From NCBI GenBank assembly GCA_001650955.1, contig LXYP01000032.1, forward strand, positions 1 to 43,124: a DNA stretch of 43,124 bases. The letters are read 5' to 3'. Position 1 is the first letter of the stretch. Every line of letters begins with the position of its first letter. The stretch comes from Sphingomonadales bacterium EhC05 (GTDB lineage Bacteria > Pseudomonadota > Alphaproteobacteria > Sphingomonadales > Sphingomonadaceae). The position numbers and the translations under genes were made by a program. This document shows, one piece after another, positions 1 through 6,713 of the stretch. Below the pieces are notes generated by a model, which saw only the letters and a list, made by a program, of their open reading frames with translations, did no database searches and was not told the DNA's origin.

Positions 1-766
1 AACCACCACCACCAAAGCCGCCACCAAAGCCGCCGCCACCGCCGCCGCCAAAGCCGCCGCCACCACCCCAGATCACGACTGGACCGGAGCCACGGCGATA
101 TTTTTTGCCGTTACGATTTGAGAACATCGGAATGATCACGAAGAAAATGAGGACAAAGAGCCAGAAGACCATCAAGCCGATATTCTCGCGGTCGCCTTGG
201 CCGGATTGCTGCCCTGCGTCCTGCGCGATAAGCCGCGCCTCATCTTCGGGCAGGGTGAGTTGGGTCGATATGCGGTCGATCCCGGCGATGATGCCACCGC
301 CCATATTATTGTTACGAAATTCGGGAAGGATGTCATTCTGGATGATCATGCTGGACAGACCATCGGTCATGATCCCTTCCAGACCGTAGCCCACTTCGAT
401 GCGAACTTTGCGATCATTGGGAGCAACCAGCAAAATCAGGCCATTGTCCTTTTCCGCTTCACCTTCGCCATCCTGGCCAATGCCCCAGTTGCGGCCCAGC
501 TGATAGCCATAGTCGGCAATATCATAGCCATCGAGGCTATTGATCGTTGCGACCACCACTTGTCGATTGGACTGGGTTTCCAATGCCTCGAGCTTGGCCG
601 TCAGTGCGGCTTCCTGGGACGGATCAAGCAAATCGGCCTGATCCACCACACGGCCGGTCAGGTCGGGGAATTCTTGAGCAAAAGCCGGGTTGGCGACCGC
701 CAATAAGGCGAAGGCCAAGCCGGTGAGGGCCGTTTTCAACGGCCGCAGAGATCGCAGAGCAATCAC
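1..766 (-). CDS. TPM-domain (YgcG-like) secreted membrane protein, 3' end cut off
   Basis: The minus-strand frame stays open from a GTG at 766 to the window edge. The N-terminus (about 30 residues, basic then hydrophobic, ending PAFAQ) reads as a signal peptide. The TPM domain follows, with the motifs VVDQADLLD, QVVVATI, GYDIADYGYQLGR, ILLVAPNDRKVRIEVGYGLEG and ILPEFR. Near residue 200 is one membrane helix (around FWLFVLFFVIIPMF), followed by a basic stretch and then an almost pure Gly/Phe tail that runs off the window. TPM proteins of this kind (YgcG and relatives) sit in the envelope with the domain outside; their activity is poorly defined, and some TPM proteins act as phosphatases or in photosystem repair. 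The gene starts 2 bases after the lemA stop, so the two are surely co-transcribed, a pairing common in bacteria. No good ribosome site precedes the GTG, so translation is probably coupled to lemA. Confidence 0.85.
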   Translation of the reverse strand, partial: MIALRSLRPLKTALTGLAFALLAVANPAFAQEFPDLTGRVVDQADLLDPSQEAALTAKLEALETQSNRQVVVATINSLDGYDIADYGYQLGRNWGIGQDGEGEAEKDNGLILLVAPNDRKVRIEVGYGLEGIMTDGLSSMIIQNDILPEFRNNNMGGGIIAGIDRISTQLTLPEDEARLIAQDAGQQSGQGDRENIGLMVFWLFVLIFFVIIPMFSNRNGKKYRRGSGPVVIWGGGGGFGGGGGGGFGGGFGGGG

Positions 767-768
767 GC

Positions 769-1359
769 CTAGAAGCTGACTTCAGGTGCTTCGTCAGCGC
801 CTTCTGTGGTTGCGGCAAAGGGTTCCAGCGGCTCGGCTCCGTGGATGATCTTCGCACCGATAATGTCAGGGAAGGTCCGGATCGTGGTATTATATTGGCG
901 GACCGCTTCATTATAATCACGACGGGCAACATTGATCCGGTTTTCCGTGCCTTCCAGCTGGCTCTGCAAGGCGAGGAAATTCTGGTTGGACTTCAGATCG
1001 GGATAAGCCTCGACGGTCGCGAGCAGCCGTCCGAGGCCTTGTGAAAGAGCACCTTGCGCTGCTGCAAATTCTTGTACTTTTGCCGGGTCTCCGAGGTCAC
1101 TTGCACTCACTTGAATCGAAGTCGCCTTCGCGCGTGCTTCGACTACAGCGGTCAGCGTATCTTGTTCCTGGGCTGCAAAACCTTTGACCGTTTCTACCAA
1201 ATTGGGGATGAGATCGGCGCGACGCTGATAAGTGCTTTCCACGTCCGCCCATTTGGCTTTCGCATTTTCTTCTGCCGTTGGCACGCTGTTGATTCCGCAA
1301 GCGCTCAACGAAAGCGCGATCGCCGGAACCATCAGAATTTTGGTCAATTTACTCCACAT
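769..1359 (-). CDS. lemA: LemA family lipoprotein
   Basis: About 196 residues. I take the ATG at 1359 (protein MWSKLTKILM...) because GGAGGG lies about 10 bases upstream; longer in-frame starts up to 1452 lack this. The N-terminus is a lipoprotein signal ending in the lipobox LSAC, with the lipidated Cys at about residue 21. The rest is the LemA domain: helical, with AKWADVESTYQRRADLIPNL and VEAYPDLKSNQNFLALQSQL, both hallmark motifs, and RINVARRDYNEAVRQYN. LemA proteins are helical-bundle envelope proteins of unsettled function, repeatedly found next to TPM/YgcG proteins as here. It diverges from mscL across a 146-bp spacer. The family call is firm; the cellular role is not known. Confidence 0.93.
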   Translation of the reverse strand: MWSKLTKILMVPAIALSLSACGINSVPTAEENAKAKWADVESTYQRRADLIPNLVETVKGFAAQEQDTLTAVVEARAKATSIQVSASDLGDPAKVQEFAAAQGALSQGLGRLLATVEAYPDLKSNQNFLALQSQLEGTENRINVARRDYNEAVRQYNTTIRTFPDIIGAKIIHGAEPLEPFAATTEGADEAPEVSF

Positions 1360-1505
1360 GTTCGAAAAACCCTCCATCAATGCGGCAGTGCGCCGCTCCT
1401 TTTTGTAAAAATAGGTATTTCCCCGCGCAATTGCAACGGCTTCGCTCGACAATACGCCTCTTTTCGGGCATTTACTCTATGTTTCAATTTGGGAAGGGAA
1501 ACATA

Positions 1506-1943
1506 ATGTTTGGCGAGTTTAAGGCATTTATATTAAAGGGCAATGTGCTTGATCTGGCGGTCGCAGTTATTATCGGCGCGGCTTTTGCCACGATCACCGC
1601 GTCACTGACGCAAGATATCATCATGCCTGTCGTTAGCGCAATCTTCGGTGTTCCGGACTTTTCCGGCATGTTCATCCTGCTGGCGTCACCACCGGCGGAT
1701 TATGCTGGAGCGATGACTGACTATGCTGCCCTGAAGGAAGCAGGCGTACCGATGCTCGGCTGGGGCCAATTCCTCACGGTCGTGATTAACTTCATCATAT
1801 TGGCGTTCATCATCTTCTTGATTGTGCGCTATGCCAACAAAGCGATGGAAGCTGCGAAGGAAAAAGAAGAAGCCGCCGCTGAAGATCCAGGGCCAACGGA
1901 AGTTGAATTGCTGACCGAAATCCGGGACAGCCTGAAAAAATAG
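1506..1943 (+). CDS. mscL: Large-conductance mechanosensitive channel MscL
   Basis: 145 residues, normal length for MscL. It begins MFGEFKAFILKGNVLDLAVA with the amphipathic N-terminal helix. TM1 follows (VAVIIGAAFATITASLTQDIIMP, the pore-lining Gly/Ala-rich helix), then a periplasmic loop, TM2 (FLTVVINFIILAFIIFLIVRY) and a charged cytoplasmic helix ending EVELLTEIRDSLKK. MscL is a pentameric inner-membrane safety valve that opens under hypo-osmotic membrane tension. The start is fixed by GGGAAGGGAAAC just upstream. It stands alone, diverging from lemA and upstream of the tmRNA gene. A short AT-rich inverted repeat (TTCACA/TGTGAA at about 1946-1963) followed by CATCTTTT may be a weak terminator. 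Confidence 0.97.
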   Translation: MFGEFKAFILKGNVLDLAVAVIIGAAFATITASLTQDIIMPVVSAIFGVPDFSGMFILLASPPADYAGAMTDYAALKEAGVPMLGWGQFLTVVINFIILAFIIFLIVRYANKAMEAAKEKEEAAAEDPGPTEVELLTEIRDSLKK

Positions 1944-2016
1944 CTTCACAACAGATATGTGAACATCTTTTAATGGGCGTGGATAGCAATATCTGCGCCT
2001 ATTTTTTCGGCATATG

Positions 2017-2045
2017 CTTTTCATTCCAGATTAAGCGCCTATATG
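2017..2045 (+). promoter_or_regulatory. Possible promoter of the tmRNA gene
   Basis: A -10-like TATATG at 2040-2045 (CTATAT one base earlier, a form frequent in alphaproteobacteria) lies 17 bases downstream of a poor -35 candidate, CTTTTC, at 2017-2022. Initiation would fall near 2050, just before the first hairpin of the pre-tmRNA. The position fits; the -35 does not match well. Confidence 0.3.
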
Positions 2046-2047
2046 GA

Positions 2048-2396
2048 GTCTGTCCGCTTCGGTGGACTATGGTGATAAATGATGGTGTGTAATAGACACA
2101 GCGGACCCGGGGGCGGTACCCGGCGGCTCCACCATTCAAAGCGTTTCGACGCTCTGATTGAAGGGGCCGAACTAGGATCGACGTGTGTTCAAAAGCTCTA
2201 TTTTTGCCCGGCCTGAGTATGCCGTGATTGCTCAAAACCTATAAGTGCAAACGATAATGAAGCACTCGCTATTGCTGCCTAACCCATTGACCTCACGGTT
2301 ATAAGTTAGAAAGCTATGCGCGGTTGAACCCACCGGGCAACAGAAGGGAATTCAGCGGCCGGGGGGTGCCGGGCAACAGAAATCCCCCACTTTACA
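2048..2396 (+). ncRNA. ssrA: tmRNA, two-piece circularly permuted (alphaproteobacterial ssrA)
   Basis: The gene order is acceptor piece, spacer, coding piece. The acceptor piece ends CGGCTCC at 2124-2130 plus ACCA at 2131-2134. The coding piece begins GGGGCCG at 2163-2169. These pair over 7 bp, and the third pair is G-U, the alanine identity element. A T-arm precedes the acceptor strand (stem 2107-2111 with 2119-2123, 7-base loop GGCGGTA). The spacer 2135-2162 folds on itself (AGCGT/ACGCT closed by TTCG, flanked by TTCAA/TTGAA) and would be cut out. The resume codon is GCA at 2247 and the tag reads ANDNEALAIAA followed by TAA at 2280-2282, a good degradation tag with an Ala-Ala end. A UUCG-capped hairpin (2052-2067) opens the precursor. 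Pseudoknot-like G/C runs extend to about 2390. The outer ends are approximate. Its role is rescue of stalled ribosomes together with SmpB. Confidence 0.93.
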
Positions 2397-2413
2397 AATT
2401 GGGAAGATAATCG

Positions 2414-2438
2414 AGCAGCAGCTTGGCCTTGTGCTGCT
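2414..2438. terminator. Hairpin between ssrA and the small membrane gene
   Basis: AGCAGCA (2414-2420) and TGCTGCT (2432-2438) form a perfect 7-bp stem around an 11-base loop. It sits between the 3' end of ssrA and the 3' end of the convergent small gene, where a terminator is expected. Neither strand has a clear T-run after it, so intrinsic termination is uncertain. Confidence 0.35.
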
Positions 2439-2458
2439 TAGTTGCGATCATCGGTAAC

Positions 2459-2689
2459 TTAATAGTCGCTGCTATAGACTTTATGGAGCTCAATCGCCTC
2501 GATCATTTTCGCACCGGCCATGAAAACTGCACCCGTGCAGGCCAGGAACAGCAGCTTTCCGCCAAAACCGGGATATTGCACGAGATAGGCCTGTCCGCGA
2601 GCTACGGCACCGGTGGCGAGGCCATAGGTTATGAGAAAGGCCTCAAATTTGGTCTTGATGATGAACAGTCGTTTGAATTTTTTCCACAT
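2459..2689 (-). CDS. Small conserved membrane protein of unknown function
   Basis: 76 residues. It starts with a very basic stretch (MWKKFKRLFIIKTKFEAFLI), then a Gly/Ala-containing helix (TYGLATGAVARGQAYL) and a hydrophobic helix (GGKLLFLACTGAVFMAGAKMI), ending with a short charged tail. This basic-aromatic N-terminus followed by ALA.GAV.RG resembles a small hypothetical protein I recall from sphingomonads, which supports it as a real gene; I know of no function. The likely layout is one or two membrane segments with the basic end in the cytoplasm. The ribosome site is weak (AGAG about 8 bases upstream). It is convergent with the tmRNA gene and lies upstream of nothing obvious. Confidence 0.7.
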   Translation of the reverse strand: MWKKFKRLFIIKTKFEAFLITYGLATGAVARGQAYLVQYPGFGGKLLFLACTGAVFMAGAKMIEAIELHKVYSSDY

Positions 2690-2788
2690 GATATATCTCT
2701 AGCAAGGGCTATGCCAGTCGCAGAATATCGAGACTTTTCGCGAGCAAACATGGTAAATTGTAAGTTAACCCGACAGTAGAGGGGCGGT

Positions 2789-4045
2789 TCAGCGATCCAA
2801 TTCTGCAAGCCCGCGAGCTTCGAGCAATTTATGTCTCGCAACGCGGATATTATTGAGTAACTCAACGTTGGAAAGCTGGTTCGGATTGATTGTCTCAGGC
2901 CAATGATTGGCTATGATATCAGACATTTGGGCGAGTTTTTCAGGCGTAGCGATGAACCGCTGATCAACTGTTTCGGGGTCGGCTACGACGCGCAGCCGCA
3001 AACAGGCCGGGCCGCCGCCATTGGCCATGGATTGACGAACGTCGACCGGGCAGAGTCGACGGATCGGGCCATTGCCTGCGATCAATTCCTGCAGATAATC
3101 CCAAACGCTCTGATTGTCCTGGGCCTCGGTGGGCAGAATCAGCGCCATTCCAGCATCGTCCGGCAGTGTTACCAACTGCGCGTTAAACAGATAGGATTTG
3201 ATGGCATCTGCCAGGCTGACTCGGTCAGCGGGAACCTCGACAATTTCAACTTCCGGCACCTGGTCTCGCAGATCAGCATAGAATGACGTCGGATTTTCAA
3301 AGGCCTGTTCGTGGGTGAACAGGACATGCTCGTTGGCGACCGCAACGACATCATTGTGAAATGCTCCCGCTGCAATGGCCTGTTCTGATTGCTGGGCAAA
3401 TATCACGGATTGCGCCTCATTAAGGCGAGCGACGGCCATTGAAGCCTCGATATGCTGGCGGGCAGGGAATGGGCCACCTGAAACGCCATATATGAATAGT
3501 TCGACTCCGGGACTATCGTGGCTGGCGCATATCCGCATATGATTGGCAGCTCCTTCATCGCCGAAGGGGGCTGGAACTGGTGCGTGTACCGCGAACCTTG
3601 TCTCATCTGCAAAGGCAAGGCGCAACTGAGCCAGCGTACCAGTCCATTCATGACTGCGATGGGGCATGGTCTGAAGATTTGCGACGGTCAGGTGGCAGCG
3701 CCCGTCAATTGTGTCGGGCATCGGTGAAACGGTCGCAGCATTCGCCGCCCACATGCTCGATGCCGACATCGCGTTGGCCAGCAAGTTTCGCGGGGCATGC
3801 GCGGGGTCTGTGCCAAGGGCCTCCAGCCATGTTCCATTTGGCCGATCCAGCGGCATGAAAAAACCCTGCGCGAGACCGAGTTCCAGATTATGCCGCATCT
3901 TGGCAATGCCTTGTAGCGCCGCCTCGCGTGGATAGGCCGTTTCTCCGGCATGGGTCGAAGACGCAATATTGCCGATGCTGAGTCCGGCATAATTGTGACT
4001 TGGGCCGATGATGCCGTCAAAATTTATCTCGACCAGTTTGCTCAT
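2789..4045 (-). CDS. astB: N-succinylarginine dihydrolase
   Basis: 418 residues, somewhat shorter than the roughly 447 of the E. coli enzyme but complete. AstB converts N2-succinylarginine to N2-succinylornithine with release of ammonia and CO2, the second step of the arginine succinyltransferase (AST) pathway. It belongs to the guanidine-modifying (pentein) fold. Family motifs are NFDGIIGPSHNYAGLS at the N-terminus, FGDEGAANHMR (putative catalytic Glu164), FHNDVVAVANE (His230) and MANGGGPACLRLRV (Cys348), matching the expected Glu-His-Cys set. It overlaps astA by 4 bases (ATGA), so the two are translationally coupled, as the third gene of an M20 hydrolase-astA-astB unit. Residue assignment to the triad is by motif, not by alignment. 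Confidence 0.95.
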   Translation of the reverse strand: MSKLVEINFDGIIGPSHNYAGLSIGNIASSTHAGETAYPREAALQGIAKMRHNLELGLAQGFFMPLDRPNGTWLEALGTDPAHAPRNLLANAMSASSMWAANAATVSPMPDTIDGRCHLTVANLQTMPHRSHEWTGTLAQLRLAFADETRFAVHAPVPAPFGDEGAANHMRICASHDSPGVELFIYGVSGGPFPARQHIEASMAVARLNEAQSVIFAQQSEQAIAAGAFHNDVVAVANEHVLFTHEQAFENPTSFYADLRDQVPEVEIVEVPADRVSLADAIKSYLFNAQLVTLPDDAGMALILPTEAQDNQSVWDYLQELIAGNGPIRRLCPVDVRQSMANGGGPACLRLRVVADPETVDQRFIATPEKLAQMSDIIANHWPETINPNQLSNVELLNNIRVARHKLLEARGLAELDR

Positions 4046-5052
4046 CGCGGGATGTGCCAGATCGTGTCACCGATCGACAGGCCAATATTGTCGGCGCCGG
4101 TCTGATCGATGGTAACACCGCCATCGCTCTCGCTGACCAGCGCATAGGTCGCACGATAATCTGCCAATTGACCACAGGAAATGATAGATTTTGTCCCTTT
4201 CTCGGCAAAGCCGGAGATGGTCGCTGACTTGGCGTTCCTGATGCTTGTCACATCATCGGTTTTTGCGATCATTGTCGGGCCACCGTCAAAAATATCGACA
4301 TAGCCGTCATAAGAGAAATTTTCATTCTCCAGCATCCGCATGGCAGCACGCCCGTTGGGATGTGGGATACCGATGGCCGCGCGCGCGGTCTCGCTGAGCA
4401 TGGCGGTGTAGATTGGATGTTTGGGCATCAGATCCGCGATAAATTGATTGCCGTGGAGCGCATTGAAATAATCCGCTTCCTGAAAGCCCATGCCAAAAAA
4501 GCGCCCGGCCAGACCATCCCAAAATGGCGATCCGCCTGCCTCGTCGATCACACCGCGCAGTTCCGCGAATAATCTATTACCGAATCGCGAGCGATGCTCT
4601 TTGATGAACAAATAGCGGCTACGTGCCAGCAACATGCCGAGGCCTCCCGCGCGTTCATTGGGATGCAGGAACAGCCCGCCGACTTCGCTGGATCCTTCGA
4701 GATCCGTCACCAGACTTAGCATCTGGGCGCTGAAGGTCCGGTCAAGCTCCTTGCTGGTCTGCGACAAGGTGCTCATGCGATAGGAATAAAAGGGCCAACT
4801 CTGCCCCACTTTGGTGAAAAGCTGCGAGGTTCCGCGGACGGTTCCGTCCTCGACATTCTCCAGCACCATCACGAACAGGTCATTACCATGCTCGTCTGTA
4901 TCGCTTGTGAAAGCCCGTTCGGAGCGTTCCAATTTGGCCGTCAGCGAGTTTTTGTCGGCTGGCAGATTGGTGAATCCACCGCCGGTGAGCTTCGCCATCT
5001 CGTAAAGATGCTGCAGATCGTCCATCCGCGCGGCGCGTATCCGGAAACTCAT
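4042..5052 (-). CDS. astA: Arginine N-succinyltransferase
   Basis: 336 residues, the usual AstA length. It transfers succinyl from succinyl-CoA to the alpha-amino group of arginine, the first AST step. The N-terminal half begins FRIRAARMDDLQHLYEMA, a GNAT-like start. Family motifs include LTGGGFTNLPAD, YSYRMSTLSQTSKEL, VGGLFLHPNERAGGLG (acyl-CoA loop), RFAELRGVIDEAGGSPFWDG-type text and FFGMGFQEADYFNALHGN. The C-terminus holds EGFSYDGYVDIFDGGP-like residues (here ENFSYDGYVDIFDGGP). It overlaps the preceding M20 hydrolase gene and the following astB by 4 bases each. Only one astA copy is seen, as in enterobacteria, not the aruF/aruG pair of pseudomonads. Confidence 0.95.
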   Translation of the reverse strand: MSFRIRAARMDDLQHLYEMAKLTGGGFTNLPADKNSLTAKLERSERAFTSDTDEHGNDLFVMVLENVEDGTVRGTSQLFTKVGQSWPFYSYRMSTLSQTSKELDRTFSAQMLSLVTDLEGSSEVGGLFLHPNERAGGLGMLLARSRYLFIKEHRSRFGNRLFAELRGVIDEAGGSPFWDGLAGRFFGMGFQEADYFNALHGNQFIADLMPKHPIYTAMLSETARAAIGIPHPNGRAAMRMLENENFSYDGYVDIFDGGPTMIAKTDDVTSIRNAKSATISGFAEKGTKSIISCGQLADYRATYALVSESDGGVTIDQTGADNIGLSIGDTIWHIPR

Positions 5053-6257
5053 AATCCTCCCTTTTCGGCGATGCGCATGACGGTCAGCGCCGATAATTGT
5101 GTCCGTTCAACCAGACTTTCTGTGATCAAAAATTCATCGGAGCTGTGGATGGCTCCGCCTCTCACGCCCATAGTATCGACAACCGCCACTCCGCAAGCTG
5201 CGATATTATTGCCGTCGCAAACGCCCCCGGTGCCACGCCAGTTGATATCGAGGCCGAGGTCCGCGCCACAGCGTTTCACGAGGCCAAAAAGCTTTTGCGC
5301 CTCAGGATCAATTGGTTTTGGCGGGCGACCAAATCCGCCGTGGCAATGCACGGACAGATCATGTTCCTTTGCAATATCATCAATCAGGATTTTCAGAAGA
5401 GACTGGGCTTCTTGCTTGTCGTCAAGTGACTTGGGTCGGAAATTGACACGCAATATCGCGTGATCGGGCACCGAATTATTGGGTCCGCCGCCGTCAATCT
5501 TGGCGGGATTGACGCTGAGCCCTTCGCGGTGGATTGCTTTCAGGCGTAACGCCATGTCTGCGGCGGCAATCAGCGCATTGCGGCCCTCATCCGGATTGCG
5601 GCCCGCATGGGCGCTCTTGCCGGTAAAGATTATCGAGAAATTGCCGCTGCCGCCGCGCTCACCGGCGAGCGTTCCGTCAGGCAGGGCGGGTTCATAGGTC
5701 AGGGCTGCAATCTTCCCTCCGGCAAGTTTTTCGATCAGTGCGGCGGATGATCCAGAACCGACTTCCTCATCGCTGTTGATCATCACATCATAGCCAATCC
5801 GGCTCGCGATTGCGCTTTGTTCGAGCAATTGCAGCGCGCCGAGCATCACTGAAATCCCGCCTTTCATGTCGGCGAGACCGGGGCCGTTCAGGACACCATC
5901 GTCCAACTCTCTGATCTGCTGAAAAGGATGGTCGGCGGCAAACACCGTATCCATATGTCCGGTGAGTAAAATGCGGACTGGTGCGTCAGGACGGATGCTT
6001 GTCACCAGATGCTGACCGCGCTGGACCAGATCAACCGTGCCATCCGCGCGCACTGCTTCGACCGGCTCAGGGTCGATCAGACGGGTCTCGCCTGGTAATA
6101 TCGAAAAGGCATTTGCAAGCGCTCCCGCGACGGTTTCAAGGCCTTTGAGATTGGTGGTGCCGCTATTGGTCTTCGCCCACTCCAGAGTCCGGGGCAAAAG
6201 TGGCAGTCCAATCGCCAGATCCAGGGTCTTTTGTTCGATAAGTGAGTTTGATTTCAT
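5049..6257 (-). CDS. M20 family zinc hydrolase, first gene of the astAB unit
   Basis: About 402 residues from the ATG at 6257; an upstream ATG (6344) and TTG (6368) remain possible, since none has a strong ribosome site. It is an M20/carboxypeptidase G2-type di-zinc amidohydrolase. Metal and catalytic motifs appear in order: GHMDTVF (His), NGPGLADMKGG (bridging Asp), NSDEEVGSGSS (catalytic Glu and ligand Glu), TYEPALP (acidic ligand) and GAIHSSDEF (last His), with the dimerisation insert (GKSAHAGRNPDEGRNA) between. These enzymes hydrolyse N-acyl amino acids or peptides. It heads the operon and overlaps astA by 4 bases. I infer that it acts on a succinylated intermediate, perhaps N-succinylglutamate in place of AstE; the sequence alone does not prove the substrate. 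There is no signal peptide, so it is cytoplasmic. Confidence 0.85.
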   Translation of the reverse strand: MKSNSLIEQKTLDLAIGLPLLPRTLEWAKTNSGTTNLKGLETVAGALANAFSILPGETRLIDPEPVEAVRADGTVDLVQRGQHLVTSIRPDAPVRILLTGHMDTVFAADHPFQQIRELDDGVLNGPGLADMKGGISVMLGALQLLEQSAIASRIGYDVMINSDEEVGSGSSAALIEKLAGGKIAALTYEPALPDGTLAGERGGSGNFSIIFTGKSAHAGRNPDEGRNALIAAADMALRLKAIHREGLSVNPAKIDGGGPNNSVPDHAILRVNFRPKSLDDKQEAQSLLKILIDDIAKEHDLSVHCHGGFGRPPKPIDPEAQKLFGLVKRCGADLGLDINWRGTGGVCDGNNIAACGVAVVDTMGVRGGAIHSSDEFLITESLVERTQLSALTVMRIAEKGGL

Positions 6258-6713
6258 CTGAAACTGATAGCATTTGTCTGTGTTCAAAGTCACCCATTCT
6301 GTTGCTACAAAATCACTGTCCGACAGGTGGACGGGTTTGATCATCGACAAAATGTCATCCGAGAGCAATCTCCGGGCGCTTTTTCAAAGGAAAACAGGAA
6401 ATTTATCAGAGAAAGATCTGAGCCGTGATCTAGACCGGGGCCGACCTTTGCGAATTGGAGATTTTGGATGCAAGCCACTCTGCTATTGATATTTTTAAGC
6501 GATTTCTCTCCATGTCAAACTGGACGAGAGGAGATTCGATTTATCGCCCGTCAACTTCGCAAAGATCATCGCTAGGCCATCCTTTTTCGCCATCCCATTT
6601 ACAGTGTGAAAAAGAGCCGCCATAGACAGCTGCGATTCCTCCCCGGAAGATTTTGGAAGTTGACCGTGCGTCCCAGACGTTCCGGATAAACGCACATGAA
6701 CGAGGAAAATTCT
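6258..6713. other. Non-coding divergent region between the M20/ast unit and glcB
   Basis: 456 bases without a convincing gene. Open frames here lack ribosome sites and run antisense into glcB. It must carry the promoters of both flanking units. I see one plausible glcB promoter at 6660-6690 and a purine-rich patch around 6525-6535 (ACGAGAGGAGA), but no clear operator. Confidence 0.5.
6660..6690 (+). promoter_or_regulatory. Possible glcB promoter
   Basis: TTGACC (6660-6665) followed after 19 bases by GATAAA (6685-6690), or after 18 by GGATAA. Initiation would fall about 15 bases before the start codon. The match is partial and spacing slightly long. Confidence 0.33.

Noticed and set aside
1-66. 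CCGCC/ACCACC short tandem repeat at the window start
   Set aside because: It is the codons of the Gly/Phe-rich tail of the TPM protein on the minus strand, not a DNA repeat element.
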